Positions 34,374 through 42,426 of a DNA stretch of 55,598 nucleotides are shown here, one piece after another. Below the pieces are notes generated by a model. That model was not told the origin of the DNA and ran no database searches. It saw only the letters and a list, made by a program, of their open reading frames with translations. The stretch covers positions 1 to 55,598 of the forward strand of contig JAQUIG010000013.1 of NCBI GenBank assembly GCA_028683435.1, written 5' to 3'. Within the stretch, counting starts at the first letter, position 1. Each line of letters begins with the position of its first letter. Source of the DNA: Desulfuromonadaceae bacterium. Its GTDB lineage: Bacteria > Desulfobacterota > Desulfuromonadia > Geobacterales > Pseudopelobacteraceae. The translations under genes and the position numbers were made by a program.

Positions 34374-36176
34374 CTACTGTTTTGCAAGGACAGGACGTCC
34401 GAAATGGTTTCCTTGCGCCCAGTCTATTTCCAGATCACGAAGAATATCAGCGGTCTCGGCATCTTCGACAAATTCGGCTACGGTGATCAGCTCCAGATCC
34501 TTGGCGATATCACTGATTCGTCTGACAATCTGCCTGACGCGCTTGTCTTTCACCTGCTTGATCAGGCTTCCTTCAATCTTGAGAAACGACACCGGGAGGT
34601 CGGCAAGATACTGAAATGAGGAATAGCCGCTGCCGAAATCGTCAATAGCCAGGCGCATGCCGAAATCAATGAAAGGGGCCAGCTTGGCTCTGACCGCACT
34701 CATGTCACCAAGCAGTTGCCGTTCCGTAATTTCCAACACCAGCGGCTTGGTGGGCCCCATATCCACTCCGCAAGATACGCAAGCCGCCTGAGCTTCAACA
34801 AACAACTCCTGAATAATGCTCTGATGGAGCAGAAGGTCGGCTGAAATATTAACAAAATGGATTATATTATTGCCACCGGCAGCAATATTACCTGCACAGT
34901 GGTTCATGGTTTGTTTGATGATCTGATAATCCACCAGGTGGGTCAGCTGCAGCTCCATCGCCGCCGGAATGAAGTCATTAGCCACAATGACAGTGCCGGA
35001 TTCATCGATTAATCTGGCTAACGCTTCTTCAGCAACCAGCTTTCCGGTTTTCAGCTCTACAATCGCCTGATATGCCGGCAGCAGCCTGTTGGTTTCTATG
35101 GCGGTATAAAGTTTCGCCGCGATAGAATAAACCTCCCGCTTGTCCTTGGCTTCCACCACGCGGTTTCGTCCGGATTTTTTTGCTTCATACAGCGCGGCAT
35201 CTGCAGCCTTCAACAAAAATTCCGGCGTATCACCGTCACGCGGATAGGTCGCAATCCCGATGCTTGCGGATGTCTTGATGTGCAGTGTATTAAGCTGAAT
35301 TGAAAACTCTTCAATTTTTTCCCTTAACCGTTCAGCAATATTGAGTGCTCCCTTCTCATCGGTATCGGGCAGGATAGCCAGAAACTCCTCCCCTCCCCAC
35401 CTGCTCAACCAGTCGCTGCTGCGCAATGTTTTCTTTGCAATATCGCTGATACCGAGCAGAAAACTATCGCCAATATCATGGCCATAATTGTCATTGAGCA
35501 TCTTGAACCGATCCAGATCAATGAGAATCATGCTGAAAGGCTTTACCGATCTTTTTGCGCACGCATACTCACGGTTGAGAATCTCTTGTAAAGCCCTCCG
35601 GTTAAGAAGGTTGGTCAAGGGATCAACTGCAGCCATTTCTTCCAGCGACATCTTCATCCTGGCCTGATTCAAAGCGACGGTAGCCAACTGGGCAAAGGCG
35701 ATAAAAGGTTCCAGCCCGATCTGTTCAAAGTAATCCTCGCTGTCGGCAAAGAGCACAACCAGCCCTCTAAAGGGATGATCCGGGTCGCCGATCGGCAAGG
35801 TCAATCCTTCCTTAAAACCGTAGCGGAGCGCATTTTCACGCCACTTCCCGAAGCTTGGATCAGAATGTACTTTTATTAATACAGGTTCATTTTTTGCAAG
35901 TGAACGCCTGCTGGGGCAGTTCATCTCTTCCGGGGAAAGATCAAGCACCACCTCCCGGGCATATTCAACAGCCTTTCCTGCAGAATAAGAGGGTCTGATA
36001 GCTTCAGAGCCCGGGTTCCCCAGGTACATCCATGCCAGGCAGATACCGTCAGATGATGACACAAGTGCATCACAAGCGGCCCTCAACACTTCATCGGGCG
36101 TGTTTCCCTGAGCCAGGCTTTTTGTAGCCAGCAACAGAGCTTTATATATGGAGAATTTCTCTTGCAGTGATTCCAT
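34374..36176 (-). CDS. GAF-GGDEF-EAL cyclic-di-GMP turnover protein
   Basis: This 600-aa cytoplasmic protein has a GAF sensor domain (about 20-180), a GGDEF domain (about 190-350) and an EAL domain (about 360-600). The cyclase active site is GGEEF, with an inhibitory RxxD (RSSD) the usual five residues upstream, so synthesis with product feedback is plausible. The phosphodiesterase side keeps EEALARL, EITERQ, DDFGSGYSS, the LKIEG lysine, VAEFVE and QGNHFGRP, so it also looks active. It is the only gene on the minus strand between 13.6 and 55.6 kb. It may set c-di-GMP for the MshEN protein and for the cytochrome island nearby (inference). Confidence 0.95.
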   Translation of the reverse strand: MESLQEKFSIYKALLLATKSLAQGNTPDEVLRAACDALVSSSDGICLAWMYLGNPGSEAIRPSYSAGKAVEYAREVVLDLSPEEMNCPSRRSLAKNEPVLIKVHSDPSFGKWRENALRYGFKEGLTLPIGDPDHPFRGLVVLFADSEDYFEQIGLEPFIAFAQLATVALNQARMKMSLEEMAAVDPLTNLLNRRALQEILNREYACAKRSVKPFSMILIDLDRFKMLNDNYGHDIGDSFLLGISDIAKKTLRSSDWLSRWGGEEFLAILPDTDEKGALNIAERLREKIEEFSIQLNTLHIKTSASIGIATYPRDGDTPEFLLKAADAALYEAKKSGRNRVVEAKDKREVYSIAAKLYTAIETNRLLPAYQAIVELKTGKLVAEEALARLIDESGTVIVANDFIPAAMELQLTHLVDYQIIKQTMNHCAGNIAAGGNNIIHFVNISADLLLHQSIIQELFVEAQAACVSCGVDMGPTKPLVLEITERQLLGDMSAVRAKLAPFIDFGMRLAIDDFGSGYSSFQYLADLPVSFLKIEGSLIKQVKDKRVRQIVRRISDIAKDLELITVAEFVEDAETADILRDLEIDWAQGNHFGRPVLAKQ

Positions 36177-36590
36177 GATAGCCGACTCGATTCTGATATG
36201 GATGCCTTATCCCGGACACGGAGACGGTCCGCCCGGTAATAAGAAGCTTATTTTCCTTTACTACACCCCTGCAAGAACTATCGTCAAGGCGTTTTTGTCG
36301 CTTTGTGGGGTAAATCAAATGGCATCATTTGTTGTCAAGTGAGTCATATAGCCATGCAGCGAAGTATTTTGCGGGTACCGACATCAGCACCTCAACATGA
36401 ACCCGAACAAAGATTTCCTTCCAGAATCCCGATGACATCAGTACTCCGCTTACGTGGAGTGAACTCATGAGAGTTGTCGGAAACCTTTTTTTGTGTACTT
36501 TGATCCGCTAACAGTATAGGAGACTTCTATTTATGAGAGGGAGAGACAGGCGATGGCACAGAGAATAATCGTAATAGTTCATCCACTCTG
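36177..36590. other. Divergent intergenic region before the sensor kinase
   Basis: 414 bp separate the GGDEF-EAL gene from the kinase gene. No convincing gene, riboswitch or terminator was found, and no GCAAAGCC-type GEMM core is present. One short reading frame of 11 residues (36533-36568) has AGGAG 9 nt upstream, a better ribosome site than that of the kinase, and could be a leader peptide. Confidence 0.5.
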
Positions 36591-37814
36591 ATGCATAAGG
36601 CAGAGCGATTTATCATAATCCTCCCGATTTTTTTCACCTTTCTGATCGGTTGGTTTTCATGGAGTGCTTTTAAAACAGCACCCCAGATTGCAGCAGACAG
36701 CCTCCGCGGCACGGGGCTTTCCATTGCGGCTGCCATTGAAGAACTTACCAATGTCAAACCTGCCCCAGACTCTCTTGAATTCTACAGCACACCCGATATT
36801 GCCTATTTTTATATTGTTGACCGCAAGGGACTTGTTCGCTTCCACACCAATTCCAAGTTTATCGGTACCGTTTGGAGTGAACCTGATACCTGCATTTGCA
36901 GCAGCAGCGGTATTTACGAAGAACGCAAAACAATAGCCACTGGCGAATCTATTTACCTCCTCAAAACCAGGATTCATCCTACCGGTTCGAACTGCCTGTT
37001 AACCCTGGCCTTACACACCTATCGTTCCGACCAGATTATTCGGAAAACGCACACAGGAATAGTGGTGGCCGCTCTTTTCACGCTGATACTGTGGCTGGTT
37101 ACCTTTGGAATCATGTACCTGCTTCGCCGCGACAAACAGCGACAAATGGAAATGCAGCAGCTTGATGAAATGGCGCGCCTTGGTGAACTGGGCGCCGTCA
37201 TAGCGCACGAGATACGCAACCCCCTGGCGGGTATCAAGGGTTTTGTCCAGCTTATCGAGACCGCCACCGACATGGAGCAGGCACGTCACTACGCCAACAA
37301 AGTTGTCCGTCAATCCCTCCGCATGGAGACGCTGGTCGATGAACTGCTCGCCTTCGCCCATGAGGATAAGCTGGAGCGGCAGCCAACCGACCTGGCGCTG
37401 CTGGTCCAGGATTGCGTGGAGATGATCCGCATGGAGGCCGATTCACGGGTAAAGGTCATCCATACTCCACATACGGCAATACATGTTATGATTATCTCTG
37501 ACCGCATTATCCAATTACTGCTCAATCTGTTAAAAAACGGGCTGCAGGCAATGCCGGATGGTGGCGTACTACACGTCGAACTGCAAAGCGACAAATCCCG
37601 GGCAATCATAAGGATACGCGACTCCGGCATCGGCATCCCACCGGAGAATATCCCGCACATCTTTGAGCCGTTCTGGACCAGCAAGGCTCGGGGCACAGGG
37701 CTCGGACTGGCACTCTGCCGCAAAGTGGGACGAGAACATGGCGGTAGCCTGACGGTCGAGAGTGTCGTAGGGATCGGCACCACCTTCACCATGACTTTGC
37801 CATTAACAGATTAA
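36591..37814 (+). CDS. Membrane sensor histidine kinase, partner of sigma-54 activator
   Basis: This 407-aa protein has TM1 (about 8-28), a periplasmic sensor of about 120 residues containing the cysteine pair CIC and one more cysteine, TM2 (about 148-170), then HisKA with H206 in VIAHEIRNPLAGIKG. The HATPase has LLNLLKNGLQAMPDGG, RDSGIGIPPE and GTGLGLALC. It is of the ZraS/NtrB class that drives sigma-54 activators, and the matching activator starts 19 bp downstream. No in-frame ATG exists between 36536 (stop) and 36591; the ribosome site at the chosen start is poor. Confidence 0.93.
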   Translation: MHKAERFIIILPIFFTFLIGWFSWSAFKTAPQIAADSLRGTGLSIAAAIEELTNVKPAPDSLEFYSTPDIAYFYIVDRKGLVRFHTNSKFIGTVWSEPDTCICSSSGIYEERKTIATGESIYLLKTRIHPTGSNCLLTLALHTYRSDQIIRKTHTGIVVAALFTLILWLVTFGIMYLLRRDKQRQMEMQQLDEMARLGELGAVIAHEIRNPLAGIKGFVQLIETATDMEQARHYANKVVRQSLRMETLVDELLAFAHEDKLERQPTDLALLVQDCVEMIRMEADSRVKVIHTPHTAIHVMIISDRIIQLLLNLLKNGLQAMPDGGVLHVELQSDKSRAIIRIRDSGIGIPPENIPHIFEPFWTSKARGTGLGLALCRKVGREHGGSLTVESVVGIGTTFTMTLPLTD

Positions 37815-37832
37815 CAGGAAGGAAAGGACACC

Positions 37833-39188
37833 ATGTCGGCAACCATACTGATTGCAGAAGATGATGACATATTCAGTGAACTTTTAAGCACCATACTGGA
37901 CAAAGCCGGGTATACCGTCGTAACTGCGACTGATGGCGGTGAAGGGCTCCGTCGCATCCAGCGGGAGCGATTCGACCTGGTTATCTCTGACCTTAAAATG
38001 CCGGTCAGAAGCGGGCTTGAGCTGTTTCGCCTCGTACAGAGCGAGCCGAACCCTCCGCTTTTCATATTCATCACCGCCTTTGGCAGGGTGGAAGAGGCTG
38101 CTGCTGCTGTGAAAGAGGGGGCTTTTGATTTCCTCTCAAAACCGCTTAAAGATCCGGCAAGTCTGCTGAAAACGGTAAATAGAGCTCTTGAGCATGTTGC
38201 TCTGCAGCGCCTCACCCTCTCCCTGAAAGAGATTGAACAGGCGGGGCTCCCTCCGGAAGAGATGATCTTTGCCGGCAGAGCCATGGAGATCATCAGAAAG
38301 CTGGTGCAGGATGTATCTGGCACACCTTCGACAGTGCTGCTGTATGGGGAGAGCGGTACCGGCAAAGAGCTGATTGCCCGGATGATACATCTGGCCAGTC
38401 CACGGAGCGAGGCCCCGTTTATAACGATAAATTGTGCCGCCATTCCGGAAAACCTGCTGGAAAGTGAACTGTTCGGCCATGAGCGGGGGGCTTTTACCGG
38501 AGCAATTCTGGCCAGATTGGGAAAGTTCGAGCTTGCACAGGGCGGAACCATCTTTCTGGATGAAATCGGTGAGATGCCGGCACTGCTGCAGGCAAAGCTG
38601 CTCAGGGTCCTGCAGGAGCGGGTCTTTGAACGGCTGGGCGGGACAATGCAGATCAAGGCTGATGTACGTGTGATCGCCGCCACGAACCGCAACCTTGCCA
38701 TTGAGGTCACCGAAAAACGTTTCCGTGAGGATCTTTATTATCGTCTCAATGTCTTTCCGATTACCCTGCCGCCACTCCGGGAACGACGTGATGCCATCGC
38801 CATGATGGTGCGTTATTTCTGTGCCCGTTTTTCCGCTGTTTCGGGTAAACGGAGAGCGGTAGGAATATCCCAGGAGGCGTTAAGGCTCTTGGAACAGCAC
38901 CGTTGGCCCGGAAACGTGCGTGAGCTGCAAAACGTCATTGAACGTGGAATTATACTGGCAGAGAGAGAGATCACCCCGCATGATTTACCGGCGGAACTGC
39001 GAGAAATTCAGCATGCAAACTCAAACGGTGAAGGGATTCTTAAAAATCACGAAGAGGCTGCTATTCGAACGTCGCTGCAGGCACATCGCGGCAACCGCCG
39101 CCAGACAGCCGAGGCGCTCGGCATCTCGCTACGCACCCTGCAGTATCGCCTGAAGGAGCTTGGACTGGCCTGCAAAGAAGGAGAATAA
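37833..39188 (+). CDS. Sigma-54-dependent response regulator (NtrC family)
   Basis: This 451-aa activator has a receiver (acceptor D53 in ISDLKMPVRSG) and a sigma-54 AAA+ domain with Walker A (GESGTGKE), GERGAFTGAI (the GAFTGA sigma-54 contact loop) and GGTIFLDEIGEMP (Walker B). A Fis-type helix-turn-helix (RRQTAEALGISLRTLQYRLK) ends the protein. Phosphorylated by the adjacent kinase, it would open sigma-54 promoters. A near-match to a sigma-54 promoter lies 510 bp downstream, ahead of the tetraheme cytochrome gene, which makes the cytochrome island its likely target. Confidence 0.95.
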   Translation: MSATILIAEDDDIFSELLSTILDKAGYTVVTATDGGEGLRRIQRERFDLVISDLKMPVRSGLELFRLVQSEPNPPLFIFITAFGRVEEAAAAVKEGAFDFLSKPLKDPASLLKTVNRALEHVALQRLTLSLKEIEQAGLPPEEMIFAGRAMEIIRKLVQDVSGTPSTVLLYGESGTGKELIARMIHLASPRSEAPFITINCAAIPENLLESELFGHERGAFTGAILARLGKFELAQGGTIFLDEIGEMPALLQAKLLRVLQERVFERLGGTMQIKADVRVIAATNRNLAIEVTEKRFREDLYYRLNVFPITLPPLRERRDAIAMMVRYFCARFSAVSGKRRAVGISQEALRLLEQHRWPGNVRELQNVIERGIILAEREITPHDLPAELREIQHANSNGEGILKNHEEAAIRTSLQAHRGNRRQTAEALGISLRTLQYRLKELGLACKEGE

Positions 39189-39294
39189 TGCCTAAAAAAT
39201 CATTTTAAACACGGAGAAACGAATAATACGGAGTAAAATTGGAGAGTTACAAACAAAAGACGAAGCTTCATGGCTTACCATAAAGAACATACTG

Positions 39295-39420
39295 ATTTAC
39301 CGTTTTTAAACGTAGGGGCAAAGCAAACGTCTCACCTGCTTTGCCCTTGTTGCCGCATAGATCAAAGGCGGGCGAAGCAGATGAAACTTGCTTAGCCCCT
39401 ACTCGTATTAAACGGTAAAT
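39295..39420. mobile_element. MITE-like long inverted repeat
   Basis: Two arms of about 50 bp (39295-39346 and 39370-39420) are imperfect reverse complements. The outer ends are ATTTACCGTTT and AAACGGTAAAT, perfect for 11 bp; GTAGGGGC pairs with GCCCCTAC further in, and CTGCTTTGCCC with GGGCGAAGCAG at the inner end. A 23-bp loop lies between. There is no coding capacity and no obvious target-site duplication. It could be a non-autonomous element or a dispersed palindrome. Confidence 0.65.
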
Positions 39421-39464
39421 TCCTCATCCCTTAGTGACGATACGAAAAATACCTCTCATTACCA

Positions 39465-39507
39465 GGGAATGAATTCCCCGGCTACCATCAATCTGTCGCT
39501 ATGCGAC
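39465..39507. repeat. Small palindromic units, possible REP-like sequence
   Basis: GGGAAT-GA-ATTCCC (39465-39478) is followed by GTCGC-TAT-GCGAC (39495-39507). Paired short hairpins of this kind resemble REP units mobilised by Y1 transposases. No transposase gene is present in the window, and the copy number in the genome is unknown. Confidence 0.35.
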
Positions 39508-39695
39508 GTAAGCAAAAAGCTACGGACAACGCTCAGTAAACACCTCCCTGTCACCCTGCCCAACTTTTCAAAACGAAACAATTCACCGGTTCCTAGGTGC
39601 AGAACCTGCATGATGTAGTGCAAATTCTGCAGGATATATCGCCCCGCAAAAAATCCACATCTTGCTAACATATTGCAATAACAGCTCTTAAATAT

Positions 39696-39712
39696 TTGGC
39701 ACACTAAGTGTA
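39696..39712 (+). promoter_or_regulatory. Candidate sigma-54 promoter (-24/-12) of the cytochrome island
   Basis: TTGGCAC is followed at the correct distance by GTGTA (consensus TTGCA), so the -24 box is perfect and the -12 box has TG but T in place of the usual C. It lies 110 bp before the tetraheme cytochrome start and downstream of a sigma-54 activator gene. The mismatch in the -12 GC dinucleotide keeps confidence low. Confidence 0.4.
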
Positions 39713-39822
39713 ATATGTCACAAACCACCGTAACTATCGGTAATCATTGATATATTTATTTATATATCTCTGTATGCAAATAATCGCATTCAACTTGGCA
39801 ACAAAAACAGGAGGAACAAAAA

Positions 39823-40425
39823 ATGAAAAAAATTATCTTAATTACCGTAGTTGTACTGGCAGGCGTGGGTTTAGCGGGGCTTTCTCAGGCAGTTATTACA
39901 GGCTCCGGTCATGATTTAACTATTGTGGACGGATCCACGGTAACCCAGATATGTATCCCCTGTCATACCCCACATAATGCAGACACCACCATCGCTGATG
40001 CGCCACTGTGGAACCATACGGCAACCGCTGCTACTTATGAAATGTACGCGAGTGACACGTTTACTGGAACCCCCATAGGTACCGGCCCAACCGGAGTCTC
40101 AAAGCTCTGCCTTTCCTGCCATGACGGCACAGTAGCCCCTGACGCTTTCACTGGTCATACAGCCGCGATGACTAAGCTCCCTGCAACAATTGGTGCCGGT
40201 GGTTTGGGCACCGACCTGAGAAAGAGCCATCCGATCTCCTTTACTTTTGATGCAGCCTTGGTCACCGCTGACGGTGACCTTAAACTCCCGCCGGCAGGCT
40301 GGATGAACGGAACTAAGTTCGAATGTTCATCCTGCCATGACGTGCACAATAAAAATAACCTCGGTGCTATGTTGCACATAGCTAACACCAATTCCGCGCT
40401 TTGCCTGAGTTGCCACGTAAAATAG
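39823..40425 (+). CDS. Tetraheme c-type cytochrome, OmcE-like
   Basis: This 200-aa secreted protein has a signal peptide (MKKIILITVVVLAGVGLAGLS) and four CXXCH sites: CIPCH, CLSCH, CSSCH and CLSCH. Around them lie HDLTI near the mature N-terminus, CHTPHN, PLWNHT, YASDTF, CLSCHDGTVAP, SHPISF and CHDVHN. By motif order and size it resembles the family of the Geobacter filament-forming cytochrome OmcE, as I recall it; no alignment was run. In that family extra histidines complete heme ligation between subunits in a polymer. It is the first gene of the island, with GGAGGA ahead of its ATG. Export and filament assembly are inferred. Confidence 0.85.
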   Translation: MKKIILITVVVLAGVGLAGLSQAVITGSGHDLTIVDGSTVTQICIPCHTPHNADTTIADAPLWNHTATAATYEMYASDTFTGTPIGTGPTGVSKLCLSCHDGTVAPDAFTGHTAAMTKLPATIGAGGLGTDLRKSHPISFTFDAALVTADGDLKLPPAGWMNGTKFECSSCHDVHNKNNLGAMLHIANTNSALCLSCHVK

Positions 40426-40454
40426 GAAGCACTCTGTAACCTTTGGCCTCAAAG

Positions 40455-40482
40455 GAGGCCATATCCGACGTGGTATGGCCTC
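40455..40482 (+). terminator. Hairpin after the tetraheme cytochrome gene
   Basis: GAGGCCATA and TATGGCCTC form a perfect 9-bp stem with a 10-nt loop, 29 bp after the stop. It is followed by TGTTATTC rather than a T-run. It is likely a partial terminator or RNA-stabilising structure giving the filament cytochrome higher expression than the downstream genes. Confidence 0.55.
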
Positions 40483-40527
40483 TGTTATTCTCTCCCATCA
40501 AGAACAACTCCGTCATAGGATTTACAC

Positions 40528-41607
40528 ATGGAATTCAAGAACAGTTTTTTTCTCATTGCGGCCATCCTGCTGGCATCAGCCATGCTGCTAACCGGCTGCG
40601 CCTCTACTCCGCAAATCAGATCTGAATCCGTATTTTATCCGCCACTGCCCGAAAAGCCCCGCCTGCAGTTTCTGACAGCCATCTCTTCCGAAGATGATCT
40701 GACGGACAAGAAGGCCGGGTTGGACGATTTTCTCCTCGGCGGCAAGGAGACCGACAAATCGATGGGACGTCCCTATGCGGTACAAGCGGTAAAAGGGAAG
40801 ATCTATCTGACCGACCGGGTCTCCAACGATCTTCTTGAAATAAATTTGCTGACCAGCACGATCAATCCGCTGCGGGCCGGTGGGCGTGGGGCGCTGCAGA
40901 CACCTTCCGGCCTCTGGATAGCTGATGACGGCAGCAAGTATATTGCCGACCTCAAACGGCAGCAGGTGGTGGTCTTTGACCGGGACAACAACTTTGAAAC
41001 GGTTCTGGGTAATGCGACCAGCCTGGAGCGCCCGGTTGATGTGGCGGTATATGGCGAGCGGGTGTATGTCTGCGATATGCAGAAACATCAGGTGGTGGTG
41101 TTTGACCGTATTACCGGCAAAATGTTGACCACCATCGGCAAGGTCGGTGAGAAGGAGGGAGAATTCAATCGCCCCACCCATATCACGGTTGACAGCCAAG
41201 GAAACCTGATCGTCAACGATGCTTTCAACTTCAGAATCCAGAAGTTTGCACCGGACGGAAAATTTCTGCAGATGATCGGCATGGCTGGCAGTACACCCGG
41301 CAACATGGCGCGCACTAAGGGGGTCGTAACCGACCATGACGGCAACCTGTACGTGGTCGATGCCGCCTTTGAGAATGTGCAGATCTTTAATCCGGAGGGG
41401 AAGCTGCTGCTATTTTTTGGCGGTGCCGGCCTGGAACCGGGGAGCATGTACCTGCCGGCAGGCATAGCCGTCGATTATGTCAATGTCCCCTATTTCCAGA
41501 AATACGCGGACAAAAACTTCAAACTCAAATACCTCATCTATGTCTGCAACATGACCGGAGCCAACAAGCTGAATGTCTACGGTTTCGGTGATTGGCTCGG
41601 GGAATAA
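40528..41607 (+). CDS. NHL-repeat beta-propeller lipoprotein
   Basis: This 359-aa lipoprotein has the lipobox LLTGC (cysteine at residue 24). Six or so NHL blades follow, for example RPYAVQAVKGKIYLTDRVSNDLL, FNRPTHITVDSQGNLIVNDAFNFRIQ in part, and VTDHDGNLYVVDAAFENVQIF in part. Beta-propellers of this type bind proteins or carbohydrates. It is a paralogue of the lipoprotein at 45121-46173 on the other side of the barrel gene. In this island it probably sits on the outer membrane as a scaffold for cytochromes; that role is inferred from context. AGGA lies 7 nt before the start. Confidence 0.9.
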   Translation: MEFKNSFFLIAAILLASAMLLTGCASTPQIRSESVFYPPLPEKPRLQFLTAISSEDDLTDKKAGLDDFLLGGKETDKSMGRPYAVQAVKGKIYLTDRVSNDLLEINLLTSTINPLRAGGRGALQTPSGLWIADDGSKYIADLKRQQVVVFDRDNNFETVLGNATSLERPVDVAVYGERVYVCDMQKHQVVVFDRITGKMLTTIGKVGEKEGEFNRPTHITVDSQGNLIVNDAFNFRIQKFAPDGKFLQMIGMAGSTPGNMARTKGVVTDHDGNLYVVDAAFENVQIFNPEGKLLLFFGGAGLEPGSMYLPAGIAVDYVNVPYFQKYADKNFKLKYLIYVCNMTGANKLNVYGFGDWLGE

Positions 41608-41616
41608 CCCCCGGTT

Positions 41617-42396
41617 ATGATCAGTGTGCAGACATTTCTTTTGAACTCACCGGCAGCGCGTCACCTGAGATTGCTGGCGGTGATTCCCATTGTTCTCTCC
41701 CTTTGCGGCTGTTCCCGGCAGACCAGGCATCAAGTGCTGACGTTCTTCTTTACCGGAGTCCCTGCCCTCGAAGAGAAGCGGGCGGATCCCGCAGCCGTCA
41801 TTGACCCATCTCGGAATTCTGAAAAGCAGGGCGAAAAAGCGCCTCCGAAAAACCGGAAAGCAGCTCTTCCGGGAGAAAAGGAACCGTTACCGGCACTCCC
41901 TGAAGCGCCGCGTCTGCATTCACATCCTCTCTGGGCCGGAGGCAACTGTTCGATCTGCCATGAAGGAGCTATAACGTTTGGTTTCCAGCCGATCGGGCAA
42001 GCGAAAAAAAAAGCAGCAGACAAGGTGTTTTACAGCGGCGGCGGCATGCCCGGCACGCTGCGTCACCCCAAAGAAAAGATCTGCGCGATGTGCCACACGG
42101 ACAAAACCGGCCTGCGGGCGATCAAGGACAATCTCTGGCTGCATAATCCCACCGCCAGGGGGGAGTGTCTGGCTTGCCATGATGCCCACCAGAGCAAACA
42201 TCGCGGGACACTGCGCAAAGCGCCGGAGCAGCTCTGCCAAGAGTGCCATCCTGCCGAGGATCTGGCGAAATTGCCGATGCATAATGACGCAAAAGAGCCC
42301 TGCCTCTCCTGTCATAACCCCCACATGGGCAAGGATCGGCGGCTGCTGACTCAGGAGTATCAGGAAGTAAAACAGGACGCCAAACGTGAACTGTAG
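41617..42396 (+). CDS. Pentaheme c-type cytochrome lipoprotein
   Basis: This 259-aa protein has a probable lipobox (LSLCGC) near residue 32, then a Pro/Lys/Glu-rich linker (about 50-105). Five heme sites follow: CSICH, CAMCH, CLACH, CQECH and CLSCH. Lipidation would anchor it to the outer membrane beside the barrel protein encoded 30 bp downstream, matching the periplasmic or external cytochrome of a porin-cytochrome conduit. The ribosome site is weak; 9 bp separate it from the NHL gene, so translational coupling is likely. Confidence 0.88.
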   Translation: MISVQTFLLNSPAARHLRLLAVIPIVLSLCGCSRQTRHQVLTFFFTGVPALEEKRADPAAVIDPSRNSEKQGEKAPPKNRKAALPGEKEPLPALPEAPRLHSHPLWAGGNCSICHEGAITFGFQPIGQAKKKAADKVFYSGGGMPGTLRHPKEKICAMCHTDKTGLRAIKDNLWLHNPTARGECLACHDAHQSKHRGTLRKAPEQLCQECHPAEDLAKLPMHNDAKEPCLSCHNPHMGKDRRLLTQEYQEVKQDAKREL

Positions 42397-42426
42397 GCTT
42401 ATTACAAAGTCTGCCGGGAAAATCGG

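Larger units (their letters stand above)
39189..39822. other. Repeat-rich intergenic region upstream of the cytochrome island
   Basis: 634 bp without a credible gene. The start carries fragments like AAACACGGAGAAAC (about 39207-39220), related to repeats elsewhere in the window. Then come a 126-bp long inverted repeat (39295-39420), two small palindromes (39465-39507) and an AT-rich stretch with a candidate sigma-54 promoter (39696-39712). The last 110 bp form the probable untranslated leader of the tetraheme cytochrome, with GGAGGA before its ATG. Confidence 0.6.

Noticed and set aside
36148-36342. Plus-strand open frame of 64 residues ahead of the sensor kinase
   Set aside because: It begins inside the GGDEF-EAL gene on the opposite strand, has no ribosome site and no recognisable features.
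39459-39728. Minus-strand open frame of 89 residues in the cytochrome control region
   Set aside because: Its sequence runs through the small palindromes and the candidate promoter, has odd cysteine/histidine-rich composition and no ribosome site; treated as repeat-derived noise.
39189-39822. GEMM-type (c-di-GMP or cGAMP) riboswitch, common before Geobacter cytochrome genes
   Set aside because: No GCAAAGCC-type core or matching receptor-loop sequence was found here or before the other cytochrome genes.
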